Assembly: GCF_002751875.1 (NCBI RefSeq)
Contig: NZ_NMZM01000006.1
Coordinates: 186,001 to 250,000, forward strand
DNA length: 64,000 bases
Source: Oceaniglobus indicus
GTDB lineage: Bacteria > Pseudomonadota > Alphaproteobacteria > Rhodobacterales > Rhodobacteraceae
Direction of reading: 5' to 3'
The notes under the pieces are model-generated. The model searched no databases and was not told the origin of the DNA. It saw only the letters and a program-made list of their open reading frames with translations. This document shows, piece by piece, positions 53,361 through 62,556 of this stretch. Each line of letters opens with the position of its first letter. The stretch's first letter is position 1. The position numbers and the translations under genes were made by a program.

Positions 53361-54209
53361 GTGAGCATCAGCGTCTGCACCATCGCCCGGGGGCGTCACG
53401 CCCATCTTTGCGGCCTCATCGAAGGGTTGTGCGCCCAGGATCATCTGCCCGATGAACTGGTCCTGGCTTACATGCAGCCCGCGCCCTATCGAGATCTGCC
53501 GCGCGCGCCCTTTGCCATTCGCCAGGTCCGTGTGCCGGGCGACAGTTTGCCCCTTGCCGCGGCACGCAACGCCGCCGCGACGGCGGCCCAGGGCGACGGC
53601 CTGATCTTTCTGGACACCGACTGTATCCCGGGCCCGACACTTGTTGCGACCTATGCCGGGGCCATGGGCACGGACCGGTGCCTGATGGGCGAGACGCGCT
53701 ATCTTGGGCAGGACGACGCGCACGGCAGGCCCGATTTCGCCGCGCTCTGGCGCGCGAGCCACCGCCACCCCGCGCGCGATTTTCCGCAGGTGTCGACGCG
53801 CCTGTCCGATCCGCTGGAGTTCTGGTCACTGTCCTTTGCGATGACGGCCGCGACATTCCGCACGCTGGGTGGGTTCGACACGCGGTTCATCGGTTATGGC
53901 GGTGAGGATACGGATTTCGCCCGGCGTATGGAGCAGCACGACGTTGCATTGATCTGGACGCCCGACGCGCGCGCCGTGCACCAATGGCACCGGGTTCAAA
54001 AGCCGCCCATCGCGCATTTCGACGACATCATCCGCAATGCCCGCCTGTTTCACCGGCTCCACGGGTGCTGGTGCATGGAATACTGGCTGGACCAATTCGA
54101 GGGCCTCGGCCTTATCCGGCGCACATCCCTTGCCATCGAAGTGCTGCGCCCGCCGACATCCGCCGAGGCCGACGCCGCGCGCTGTGACGGTGCGGTGCGG
54201 TTCTCGTGA
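53361..54209 (+). CDS. family 2 glycosyltransferase
   Basis: 282 aa. GT-A fold: ISVCTIARGRHAHLCGLIEGL, LAAARNAAATAAQGDGLIFLDTDCIPG (DTD metal motif), and GGFDTRFIGYGGEDTDFARRM, the catalytic ED region of galactosyltransferase-like GT2 enzymes. GTG start at 53361. Divergent from the GT4 gene. Confidence 0.88.
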   Translation: MSISVCTIARGRHAHLCGLIEGLCAQDHLPDELVLAYMQPAPYRDLPRAPFAIRQVRVPGDSLPLAAARNAAATAAQGDGLIFLDTDCIPGPTLVATYAGAMGTDRCLMGETRYLGQDDAHGRPDFAALWRASHRHPARDFPQVSTRLSDPLEFWSLSFAMTAATFRTLGGFDTRFIGYGGEDTDFARRMEQHDVALIWTPDARAVHQWHRVQKPPIAHFDDIIRNARLFHRLHGCWCMEYWLDQFEGLGLIRRTSLAIEVLRPPTSAEADAARCDGAVRFS

Positions 54210-54393
54210 GGCCGGCATGCGAAGATTGCGGACCGGTGTGCCTGTTTGGCCCGGCTTGCGCATCGCCGACTTTTCCGCGCTTGCGGGCGGGAACCGGCGG
54301 AACCATTCGCAATCCCCTGCGGTTTAGCACGCAGACTGCTGCGCGGACATTCCCGCGCATCGAACCCCGCTCCACCCCGAAAGGCCTGCCGCC

Positions 54394-55431
54394 ATGAACG
54401 TTCGTACATCCGTGGATTTCTCCCGCGCCGATCCCGCGCCGCGCATCGCGGACAATATGCTCGATCTGGTCGGGCAGACCCCTTTGGTGCGGTTGCAAGG
54501 CTATCTGGATGAAGCCGCGGTGAACCTGCTTGCCAAGGTCGAGGCGATGAACCCCGGCGGCAGTGCCAAGGATCGGCCCGCCCGCCACATGATCGAGCGT
54601 GCGCTGGCCGATGGACGCCTCAAATCAGGCGACACCGTGGTGGAATCCTCGTCCGGCAACATGGGGATCGGGCTGGCGCAGACCTGCGCCGTTCACGGCC
54701 TGCGGTTCATCTGCGTGGTCGACCCCAACGCCCAAGCCCAGAACGTCGCGATCATTCGCGCCCTCGGTGGCCAGATCGAACTGGTCGAGACGCCCCTTGA
54801 CGGTGATTTCCTGGCCGCGCGGCTGGAACGGGTGGCGGAGTTGCTGAACGGCGCGCCCGATCGGTTCTGGCCCAACCAATACGCCAACACCGACAACCCC
54901 GCGTCCCATGAAACCGGCACGATTGCCGAGATCGACACGGCATTGCACGGTGATATCGACTATCTGTTCGTCGCCTGTTCCAGCACCGGCACCGCGCGGG
55001 GCTGTCGTGACTACCTGCGGGCGCATGGTCGCAAGACCAAGGTCATCGCCGTCGACGCCGAGGGCAGCACGCTTTTCGACGGCACCGCCGGGCCGCGCAA
55101 GATTTCGGGCATGGGCGCAGGACGCCTGCCTGATCTGGCGCGCGGACAGCGCTTTGACGATGTCATTCGGGTCTCCGACCTTGCGTGCGTGGCGGGGTGC
55201 CGGCGCGCGGTGGCGCGCGAAGGCTTCTTGGTGGGCGGCTCGGGCGGCGGGGTGCTGGAAGCGGTCCGCGGCATGCAGGACAGGCTGCGCGGCAAGACCG
55301 TGGTGGCGATCATACACGATTCCGGCGCGCGGTATCTTGGAACCGTATTCGATGGCGACTGGGTCGCGCGCGAATTGGGCGCGTCCGAATCCGACGTTCT
55401 GGCCATGGCCGGGTTGATGCCTTCGGCGTGA
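54394..55431 (+). CDS. SbnA-like PLP-dependent synthase (cysteine synthase family)
   Basis: 345 aa. PLP lysine K59 in NPGGSAKDRPARHM, the substrate-binding SSSGNMGIG loop, and VGGSGGGVLEAV phosphate cup. The AR extension after KDR and the SSSGN loop follow SbnA (N-(2-amino-2-carboxyethyl)-L-glutamate synthase) and rhizobial Y4xP, not CysK. Such enzymes make a precursor of 2,3-diaminopropionate. The partner SbnB dehydrogenase is not in the window. Overlaps the next gene. Confidence 0.8.
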   Translation: MNVRTSVDFSRADPAPRIADNMLDLVGQTPLVRLQGYLDEAAVNLLAKVEAMNPGGSAKDRPARHMIERALADGRLKSGDTVVESSSGNMGIGLAQTCAVHGLRFICVVDPNAQAQNVAIIRALGGQIELVETPLDGDFLAARLERVAELLNGAPDRFWPNQYANTDNPASHETGTIAEIDTALHGDIDYLFVACSSTGTARGCRDYLRAHGRKTKVIAVDAEGSTLFDGTAGPRKISGMGAGRLPDLARGQRFDDVIRVSDLACVAGCRRAVAREGFLVGGSGGGVLEAVRGMQDRLRGKTVVAIIHDSGARYLGTVFDGDWVARELGASESDVLAMAGLMPSA

Positions 55432-55436
55432 CCACG

Positions 55437-56987
55437 ATGTGCAGCAGGATCGCCATTGTCGGCTGTGGCCCCAAGGGGTTCTATGCCTTGGACGCGCTGT
55501 GCGAAGCGGCGCGCGCCACCCCCAACCACGGTCTGGAGGTCCATATCTTCGAGCCTTCGGCGCATCCGGGGGCGGGACCGATCTATGACCCGGATCAGCC
55601 CGAGGTCCTGCTGATGAACTTTCCCGCCAGGATGATAGACGCTTGTACCGATGGACGCGGGCCCGACCTGATTTCCTGGACGCGCACCCATGGCGGACCG
55701 GTGGCCGCGAACGCCTATGTCCCGCGCGCCACGGTCGGGCGCTACCTGGAGTGGTGCTTTGAAAGATGCGCGGCAAACGCGCCGCCAAATGTCGGTCTCA
55801 AGGTTCACAACCGCCGCGTCGAAACCCTGTGTCGGGTAAAACAAGGATGGCGGGTCGCGACCGACGTTCCGGCCTTCGACGAGGTGCTGGTGACCACCGG
55901 CCATCAGGACTGGACCCGCGCGCGGCAAGCGGGCGAACGCGGGATGATTCCGTCACCGTTCCCCGTCGATCGCGCACTGACAATGGACGCCGTTCCGCCG
56001 GGCGCTTGTGTCGCGTGCAAAGGATTTGCGCTGACGTTCCTTGATGCGATGCTGGCCCTGACCGAAGGGCGCGGCGGCGTTTTCACCATCTGCGACGGGC
56101 GTTATCTCTATCGGCCGTCCGGCAACGAACCGCGCGCGATCCTGCCGTTCAGCCGGACGGGCCGCCCGATGCGCGCCAAGGTAGAGGCGGACCGCTTCGC
56201 CGCACCCCAAGGCAGCACCTTCTGGCGCGCAAACCTGGCCGCGTTCGACGCAGTCCTGGCCACGAGGCCCGAGGCTGATTTCCACCACGACATCTGGCCG
56301 GAAATCCTGCGCATTGCCGACGCGACGCTCGACCAGACGCCGGGAACGGCGGCGGCGTTCTTTGCCGATCGGCAGTCCACCAGGTTTGACGCCGACCGCA
56401 CCCGCCGCGATTTGCGCACGGGCCACGCCATCGCAACCGGGGCAGCGCCGCCCGATATCGGCTGGGCCCTGGCCGAGTCTTGGCGGCGCTGTTATCCCCG
56501 TCTGGTCCGCTGGATCAGCCACCGCGATCTGTCCGCCCCGGATGCCGCCCGATTTCGGCTGGTCGCCACCGAGATGGAGCGTCTGGCGTTCGGACCGCCC
56601 GCCCAGAACGTGGGCAAGCTGATCTGTTTGGAACAGGCCGGGCTGGTCTCGTTCGACCATCTGACGAACGACCCTGCCGCCGATGTCATGTTGAACACCA
56701 CCATCCCGCCTGCCGGAGGCGCCGCCCTGGCGCCGCCGCTGTCAGGTCTGCTGCGTGACGGATATCTGGCCATCGGTGCGTTGGGCGGTGTGACCGTGAA
56801 CGACCGCGCGCAGGTTCTGGTGGGCGGTGCGGCGGTGCCGGGCCTCTCGGTCATCGGTCGCCCGACCGAAGGCTGCGTGCTGGGCAACGATACGCTGTCG
56901 CGGACATTGCACCAACTGCCAGAGCGCTGGGCCAGCCGCGTGGTGCGCACGACACCTTCGCGAGGGATTCTGGAGCATAGCGCATGA
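55437..56987 (+). CDS. FAD/NAD(P)-binding protein of the cassette
   Basis: 516 aa. FAD motif IAIVGCGPKGFYALDALCEA, EPSAHPGAGPIYDPDQPEVLLMNFPARMID, NVGKLICLEQAGLVSFDHL and a C-terminal VIGRPTEGCVLGNDTLSR. It resembles the FAD-NAD(P)-binding (NADB_Rossmann) proteins encoded with SbnA-type enzymes (Y4xO-like). A GTG at 55428 overlaps the previous stop (GTGA) and may be the true start. Reaction unknown; an oxidation of the intermediate is plausible. Confidence 0.75.
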   Translation: MCSRIAIVGCGPKGFYALDALCEAARATPNHGLEVHIFEPSAHPGAGPIYDPDQPEVLLMNFPARMIDACTDGRGPDLISWTRTHGGPVAANAYVPRATVGRYLEWCFERCAANAPPNVGLKVHNRRVETLCRVKQGWRVATDVPAFDEVLVTTGHQDWTRARQAGERGMIPSPFPVDRALTMDAVPPGACVACKGFALTFLDAMLALTEGRGGVFTICDGRYLYRPSGNEPRAILPFSRTGRPMRAKVEADRFAAPQGSTFWRANLAAFDAVLATRPEADFHHDIWPEILRIADATLDQTPGTAAAFFADRQSTRFDADRTRRDLRTGHAIATGAAPPDIGWALAESWRRCYPRLVRWISHRDLSAPDAARFRLVATEMERLAFGPPAQNVGKLICLEQAGLVSFDHLTNDPAADVMLNTTIPPAGGAALAPPLSGLLRDGYLAIGALGGVTVNDRAQVLVGGAAVPGLSVIGRPTEGCVLGNDTLSRTLHQLPERWASRVVRTTPSRGILEHSA

Positions 56988-58423
56988 ACACGTTACCCGA
57001 CATCTTCGACCACTGCCACGGGATCGTCCCGCTGCGACCGAGGCTGGAACACTGGATGGTCGCACTGTTGCGCGACCCGCCGACGTTGCAGGACATGCTC
57101 GACACCCACGGCGCACCGCTGAACATCCAGTCCGCCGGGCCGTTCCGGTGCAACATCACCAATCTGATCGAATGCGTTGCGGATTTCGACCTGCCGTTCC
57201 TGCCGTTGTTCGCGCGCAAGGCGAACAAATGCCTGACCTACGTAGACGCGGCGCGGGACATGGGAATCGGCATCGACACCGCCAGTTACGCCGAAGTGGC
57301 GCAGTCCCTCGCGCGGGGTGTTGCGGGACACAGGATCGTCTGCACCGCAGCGGTCAAGGACCGGGCGCTGATGTCGCTTTGCGCCGCAAACGGCGTCACG
57401 GTCATCCTCGACAACTTCGACGAGCTTGATTTGCTGCAAGACGTGGCGCAAGAGGCTGCACGGCCCGTGCCCGTGGGCCTGCGTTTGAACGGGTTCGTGC
57501 GCGATGGCGTGACGCTCTATTCAAGGTTCGGGTTTGCCTTGCGCGACATCCCGGCCATCGCGGCGCAATTGGCCGATTCATCCGTTATGACGTTGCAGGG
57601 GCTGCATTTTCACCTCAACGGCTATAGCGCCGAAGACCGTATCGCGGCGATTTCCCAGGCCTTGCCGCTGATCAGGGACATACGTCCCGACGACCAGCAC
57701 GATTTTTTCCTCGATATCGGGGGCGGCATCCCGATGAACTATCTGGCCGACACGGACCAATGGCCGGTCTGGCTGTCCGAACTCGACCGCGCGCTGACCG
57801 GTGCGCGCGCCCCCATCACGCAGCACAACGACGGGTTGGGGCGCGCGCCCGGCCCGGATGGCGTGAGCGGTTCGGTCGACAGTTATCCGGTCGCACAAAC
57901 GCTGGTTCAGGAGGACTGGTTGCGAAAGATCCTGAACGCCTCCAGCGGGGAACGCTCGATTGCCAGGCACCTGCGCGATGCGAAGATCGCACTGCGGTGC
58001 GAGCCGGGGCGATCCCTGCTGGACGGCTGCGGCATCACGGTCGCGCGCACGGCTTTCGTCAAGCAGGACAGCCATGGCACATCCGTCATCGGCGTGCAGA
58101 TGAACCGCACGCAATCGCGTTCCGGCTTTGCCGAATTTGCACTCGACCCGCTGATGGTGCCGGGTCCAGCGCCACGCGGCCCCGCGACCGAAGGATACCT
58201 TGCCGGAACCTACTGCACCGAAAGCGAATGGCTGACCCGTCGGAAAATGGTGTTTCCGCAAGGTGTTCGGCCGGGCGATCTGATGGTCTTCCCCAACACC
58301 GCCGGCTACCTCATGCATTTTCTGGAAAGCCGGTCGCACCAGTTCCCGCTGGCGCGAAACGTCTTTGTGCAGTCAGATCCGACGGCCCCCGCCGAACCCG
58401 ACCCGATAGATGATCCGACGTAA
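56984..58423 (+). CDS. Y4yA-like PLP-dependent decarboxylase
   Basis: 479 aa fold-type III decarboxylase of the DapDC/ornithine family. PLP lysine K79 in ARKANKC, LRLNGFVRDGVTLYSRFGF, LHFHLNGYS (His over the ring), DIGGGIPMNY and EPGRSLLDGCG. Y4yA and SbnH belong here. It overlaps the preceding gene by ATGA. It presumably decarboxylates the diamino-acid product of the cassette; the substrate is not known. Confidence 0.8.
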   Translation: MNTLPDIFDHCHGIVPLRPRLEHWMVALLRDPPTLQDMLDTHGAPLNIQSAGPFRCNITNLIECVADFDLPFLPLFARKANKCLTYVDAARDMGIGIDTASYAEVAQSLARGVAGHRIVCTAAVKDRALMSLCAANGVTVILDNFDELDLLQDVAQEAARPVPVGLRLNGFVRDGVTLYSRFGFALRDIPAIAAQLADSSVMTLQGLHFHLNGYSAEDRIAAISQALPLIRDIRPDDQHDFFLDIGGGIPMNYLADTDQWPVWLSELDRALTGARAPITQHNDGLGRAPGPDGVSGSVDSYPVAQTLVQEDWLRKILNASSGERSIARHLRDAKIALRCEPGRSLLDGCGITVARTAFVKQDSHGTSVIGVQMNRTQSRSGFAEFALDPLMVPGPAPRGPATEGYLAGTYCTESEWLTRRKMVFPQGVRPGDLMVFPNTAGYLMHFLESRSHQFPLARNVFVQSDPTAPAEPDPIDDPT

Positions 58424-58448
58424 TTCCCCGGCGTAATATAGGGTCTGC

Positions 58449-58550
58449 ACCAAGGCGCAGATGATCGGGATGATCAAGGAACAGTGGCCGGCCACGACCG
58501 CGGTTTGCCACTAGCACAGCCTACGCAAGGCCACGTTCCACGAACTGTGA
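58449..58550 (+). pseudogene. decayed IS3-family transposase OrfA fragment
   Basis: Translation gives TKAQMIGMIKEQWPATTAVCH, stop, HSLRKATFHEL, stop. This matches the helix-turn-helix start of IS3-type OrfA (consensus EAQIIGMIKEQEAG..TAEVCRKHGLSPATFYK), with two in-frame stops and no ends visible. The IS has been reduced to about 100 bases. It marks the right edge of the accessory region, 110 bases before pstA. Confidence 0.7.
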
Positions 58551-58659
58551 TCGGGCGGGTATAACCCCAAGGGGCCTGCGCGCGCTGGTTTGGGGGGGAT
58601 GGTGCCATCATCACGGCTGATGCCGTTAACGTCGTCCAAGACCTCTCTTTTCGGGTTAC

Positions 58660-59952
58660 TCACCATTTGCGTTCAAACTTGCTGCGCAGGTAGATCGCGA
58701 TGGCGTTCATCAGGATGAGAAAGGACAAAAGCACAAGGATTGCGGCAGATGTCCGACTGACGAAGCCGCGCTCGGGGCTGTCGGCCCAGATGAAGATCTG
58801 TGTCGGCAGGGCGGTTGCGCTGTCAAACGGCGTCGGGGGCGCCGAGGTGATGAAGGCGTTCATACCGATCAGCAGGAGCGGCGCGGTTTCGCCCAAGGCC
58901 TGCGCCAGGCCAATGATGGTGCCTGTGAGGATGCCGGGCATCGCCAGGGGCACGACATGGCCAAAAACCACCTGTTGTTTCGACGCGCCCACACCCAACG
59001 CGGCCTCACGGATCGAAGGCGGCACGGCCTTGAGCGCGGCACGCGTCGCAATGATGATGGTCGGCATCGTCATCAGGGCCAGTGTCATACCGCCGACAAG
59101 CGGTGCCGAGCGCGGCATGCCGAACCAGCCGATGAAGACCGCCAGCGCCAGAAGGCCGAAGACGACCGAGGGCACGGCAGCCAGATTGTTGATATTGACC
59201 TCGATGACATCGCTCAGCTTGGTCCTGGGCGCGAACTCCTCGAGGTAGATGGCCGCGCCGATGCCCAGCGGGAACGAGATCAGAAAGCAGGTCAGCAGCG
59301 CCCAGAAAGAGCCCACGATCGCGCCTTTGAGGCCGGCCAACTCGGGAAAGCGGCTGTCGGCGTTCGTCAGAAGGCCGGTATTGACGCTGGTGCTGATCGC
59401 ACCAATCCCGTTCAGACGATCGAAAAAGGCAATCTGCGTGTCATCGAGACGGCGCTGGCTCTCAGGGGTCGTGCGGTCCAGAAGGTTTTTGTGAAGCTGG
59501 TCGTAGGGGTCCGACACAGGCACGCGCAGGGCAATGGTCTGTCCGATCAGCGACGGATCCGCCACCACGCGGTCACGCAGCTGAAACTGGGCACCGTTGG
59601 ACAGGATACCGCCCACCACGCGCATCGCAGCGCGATCATTCGGGTCAACCGATGGCAGATGTGCCACCAGGGCCGCCGCAAGCACATCGTCGAAATCGCC
59701 GCGCGGCAGGCGCTCGGAACGGATCTCCCCGGGGTCGATGAACACCTGAAGCGTGATCTCGGTCTGGGTGAATGCCTTGTGGCCGCTCGAGATCAGCGAG
59801 GCGAGCAGGATGAACAGCATCAGGAAGGCAAGGCTGATCGCAGTGACGCCCAAGGCTTGCAGGATGAACTGCCTGCGATGCCGCCGCGAAAGGCTGGCGC
59901 GCACCTTGTCCATCGCCGGTCGCGCCACGGCGCCAGAGGGAATATCGGTCAT
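58660..59952 (-). CDS. pstA: phosphate ABC transporter permease PstA
   Basis: 430 aa, long alphaproteobacterial form. A cytoplasmic N-terminus and one membrane helix precede a large periplasmic domain (about 80-200); then the permease core with TLALMTMPTIIIATRAALKAVPPSIREAALGVGASKQQVVFGHVVPLAMPGI (the EAA loop). TTG 59967 overlaps the pstC stop as TTGA, but GAGG 9 bases before ATG 59952 favours the latter. No pstB follows. Confidence 0.93.
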   Translation of the reverse strand: MTDIPSGAVARPAMDKVRASLSRRHRRQFILQALGVTAISLAFLMLFILLASLISSGHKAFTQTEITLQVFIDPGEIRSERLPRGDFDDVLAAALVAHLPSVDPNDRAAMRVVGGILSNGAQFQLRDRVVADPSLIGQTIALRVPVSDPYDQLHKNLLDRTTPESQRRLDDTQIAFFDRLNGIGAISTSVNTGLLTNADSRFPELAGLKGAIVGSFWALLTCFLISFPLGIGAAIYLEEFAPRTKLSDVIEVNINNLAAVPSVVFGLLALAVFIGWFGMPRSAPLVGGMTLALMTMPTIIIATRAALKAVPPSIREAALGVGASKQQVVFGHVVPLAMPGILTGTIIGLAQALGETAPLLLIGMNAFITSAPPTPFDSATALPTQIFIWADSPERGFVSRTSAAILVLLSFLILMNAIAIYLRSKFERKW

Positions 59953-59963
59953 GACATCAGGCC

Positions 59964-61340
59964 TCAATCATAGGCTTCGCGGTATTTCCGGACGATGCCG
60001 AGCGCGAAGACATTTATCACAAGAGTGACGAGGAACAGCATCATCCCCAAGGCGAATGCGGCCAGCGTCTTGGGGTTGTCGAACGAGGTATCCCCGATCA
60101 GCAGCGTGACGATCTGCACGGTGACGGTGGTGACACTCTCCAGCGGGTTCAGCGTGAGGTTGGCCATCAGCCCGGCCGCCATCACGACGATCATCGTCTC
60201 GCCGATGGCGCGGCTGACGGCGAGAAGGACACCGCCCACGATACCGGGGATCGCTGCGGGAACGAGAACCTCCAAGACCGTCTCGGCGCGTGTGGCGCCG
60301 AGGGCCAGCGCGCCGTCGCGCATTGCCTGAGGCACCGCCGACAGCGCGTCATCGGCGAAGGACGAGATGAACGGCACCAGCATGATGCCCATCACCCCGC
60401 CCGCCGCCAGTGCGGTATTGGGCGCGACGGGAATGCCCAGTGACGCGCCGAAGCTGCGGATCGCGGGGGCCACGACAAGGACGGCGAAAAAGCCGTAGAC
60501 GACCGTCGGCACCCCGGCGAGGATCTCCAGCAGGGGCTTGGCCACCGCGCGGATGCGCCGGGGCGCGAATTCGAAAAGGTAGATGGCTGACAGCAGACCG
60601 ATCGGCACGGCAATGACGATGGCGACAATGGTGATGACGATCGTGCCGACGATCACCGGGATCCAGCCAAAGGCACCGGCGGCAGCGATCTGGTCGGCGC
60701 GGATCGGGATCTGAGGCTCCCAGTTGCGGCCAAAAAGGAACTCGGTCAGCGGCACCAGCCGCAGGAACTTGTAGGTCTCGAAGGCCAGCGATGCGACGAT
60801 CCCGACGGTGGTCAAGATGGCGACGACCGAGCAGAAGATCATCAGGCCCGAGATGATCCGCTCGACCCCTTGGCGCGCGCGGAACCCGGCGGACACCTTC
60901 TTGCGGGCAAGGACCATGATGACGAGGCAAAGAAGCGCGGTCACGACGACAAGCCCAAGCGCGGCCCGCTGGCGCAGGTCGGTCAGCCGCTCGGCAGCCG
61001 CCAGTTTCCACGGCTCGGGCTCGCCGAAGATGCGGCCCCCGGCGATGGACCGGATCTCGGCCAGGATAAGATCGATCGGACCCGTATCCAGCCCGATCAG
61101 TGTGCCGTCGGGCAGCGCACCCATCACCACGGCGTTGATGATGGGCCCTTGCACCACCAACCAGACCAGAATCATGACCAGAACGGGCACCAGAATCAGC
61201 AGCAGCGCAAAAAGACCGTGATACTTCGACACCGAATGCAGCCGTGCGCCGCCTTCGCGGATGCCGGTCGCAGCGCGCCGGTTGAGGACGTAGGCCGCAA
61301 GGCTGGCAAGAAGAAGTATGGCAAAGGCCAAGGTCGTCAT
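59964..61340 (-). CDS. pstC: phosphate ABC transporter permease PstC
   Basis: 458 aa. Extra N-terminal helices, then the core ending with EAA-loop DALSAVPQAMRDGALALGATRAETVLEVLVPAAIPGI. An in-frame GTG at 61349 would add 3 residues. Stop overlaps the pstA frame. Long PstC forms such as this are usual in the group. Confidence 0.93.
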   Translation of the reverse strand: MTTLAFAILLLASLAAYVLNRRAATGIREGGARLHSVSKYHGLFALLLILVPVLVMILVWLVVQGPIINAVVMGALPDGTLIGLDTGPIDLILAEIRSIAGGRIFGEPEPWKLAAAERLTDLRQRAALGLVVVTALLCLVIMVLARKKVSAGFRARQGVERIISGLMIFCSVVAILTTVGIVASLAFETYKFLRLVPLTEFLFGRNWEPQIPIRADQIAAAGAFGWIPVIVGTIVITIVAIVIAVPIGLLSAIYLFEFAPRRIRAVAKPLLEILAGVPTVVYGFFAVLVVAPAIRSFGASLGIPVAPNTALAAGGVMGIMLVPFISSFADDALSAVPQAMRDGALALGATRAETVLEVLVPAAIPGIVGGVLLAVSRAIGETMIVVMAAGLMANLTLNPLESVTTVTVQIVTLLIGDTSFDNPKTLAAFALGMMLFLVTLVINVFALGIVRKYREAYD

Positions 61341-61365
61341 CGGAGACACCCGTTCATGTTGGAAT

Positions 61366-61393
61366 GCCCGGGCCCGACAGCGCCGGCCCGGGC
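61366..61393 (-). terminator. intergenic hairpin between pstS and pstC
   Basis: 9-bp perfect stem GCCCGGGCC/GGCCCGGGC with a 10-base loop and no T run. Placed just after pstS; probably a processing or partial-termination hairpin that makes the pstS message more abundant than pstCA. Confidence 0.55.
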
Positions 61394-61409
61394 GGGATCG
61401 GACAGGCGT

Positions 61410-62456
61410 TCAGCCTGCCGGGCCTTCCATCGACTGGCCGTTCAGAACGTTGTCCTGCAAGGTCTGCATCCGGTCCTCGGCCAGCGGCACAAGGCCCCGC
61501 TCGGACAGGTAGCCACCAGAGGCCAGCGCGTCGTCGGACATGTATTCCTCGATGAAGGCATCAAGGTTGGGGATCACGCCGCGATGCGCGTTCTTGATGT
61601 AGAAATAGAGCGGGCGCGACACCGGATAGGATTTGTCGGCGATGGTGTCGATCGACGGTTCGACGCCTTTGATCTGCACGCCCTTCAGCTTGTCCATGTT
61701 CTCGTAGAGGAAGGAATAGCCGAAGATCCCCATGGCGTTCGGGTCGGCCTCGATGCGTTGGACGATCAGGTTGTCATTCTCGCCCGCCTCGACAAAGGGG
61801 CCGTCGGTGCGCATACGCGAACAGTTCTCTTCCACCCAATCGCCGTCAAAGCCGCCAGTGGCAACATAGTCCAGCTCTTCGCAGCCCGCGTGCATCGCCA
61901 ACTCGACAAAGGCGTCGCGGGTGCCGGATGTGGGCGGCGGGCCATAGGCCAGGATCTCGGTTTCGGGCAGGCCAGGGTTGATGTCCGACCATTTCGTATA
62001 GGGGTTGTCGACCCATTCGCCGTTGACCGGAACCTGGGCACCGAGGGCGAGGTAAACTTCACCGAGTGTCAGATTCCAGCCGAAATCGTTCTTGCGCGAG
62101 ATCGCGAGCGACAGGCCATCGAACCCGATCAGCGCCTCGGTGATGTCGGTGACTCCGTTCTTCTGGCACAGTTCGAACTCGGAGGCTTTCATGGCGCGTG
62201 AAGCACCGGTGACGTCGGCATGCGATTCGCCGATGCCACCGCAGAAGATCTGCATGCCACCGCCGGTGCCGGTGGATTCCACGACAGGCGACGGGGCGCC
62301 GGTGTTGTTGACGAACTGCTCGGCGACCGCTTGCGTGTAAGGAAACACGGTCGAAGAACCGACAATCCGGATTGCATCGCGGCTTTGCGCGAAAGCGGCA
62401 GTTGTCGAAATAGCGGCAACCGCAAAGACAGACGCGGTCAGTTTCGGGTAAGGCAT
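61410..62456 (-). CDS. pstS: periplasmic phosphate-binding protein PstS
   Basis: 348 aa with a signal peptide (MPYPKLTASVFAVAAISTTA, AFAQ cleavage) and phosphate-binding IVGSSTVFPYTQ, GGIGESHADVTGASR, TSGTRDAF. Length and motifs fit PstS of the SphX-like alphaproteobacterial group. The start at 62456 sits 83 bases after a Pho box. Confidence 0.95.
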   Translation of the reverse strand: MPYPKLTASVFAVAAISTTAAFAQSRDAIRIVGSSTVFPYTQAVAEQFVNNTGAPSPVVESTGTGGGMQIFCGGIGESHADVTGASRAMKASEFELCQKNGVTDITEALIGFDGLSLAISRKNDFGWNLTLGEVYLALGAQVPVNGEWVDNPYTKWSDINPGLPETEILAYGPPPTSGTRDAFVELAMHAGCEELDYVATGGFDGDWVEENCSRMRTDGPFVEAGENDNLIVQRIEADPNAMGIFGYSFLYENMDKLKGVQIKGVEPSIDTIADKSYPVSRPLYFYIKNAHRGVIPNLDAFIEEYMSDDALASGGYLSERGLVPLAEDRMQTLQDNVLNGQSMEGPAG

Positions 62457-62538
62457 GATGGCTCCCAGGTTTGCATCGGTCGCTCGCACGACCATGGCGG
62501 TTGGCTACCCGGGTTGTGTGATGCTGGTGTAAGAGTTC

Positions 62539-62556
62539 TGTTACGGTTTCATGACA
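62539..62556 (-). promoter_or_regulatory. Pho box upstream of pstS
   Basis: Minus strand TGTCATGAAAC followed by CGTAACAGAAC: two half-sites 11 bases apart, with the outer pattern TGTCAT and CGTAACA, as in PhoB-binding sites. It lies 83 bases before the pstS start. Confidence 0.65.

Noticed and set aside
58578-58588. GCGCGCGCTGG as an attachment-site repeat of tRNA-Arg
   Set aside because: Only 9-10 matching bases of very high GC, and not the T-loop to CCA end expected for an att site.
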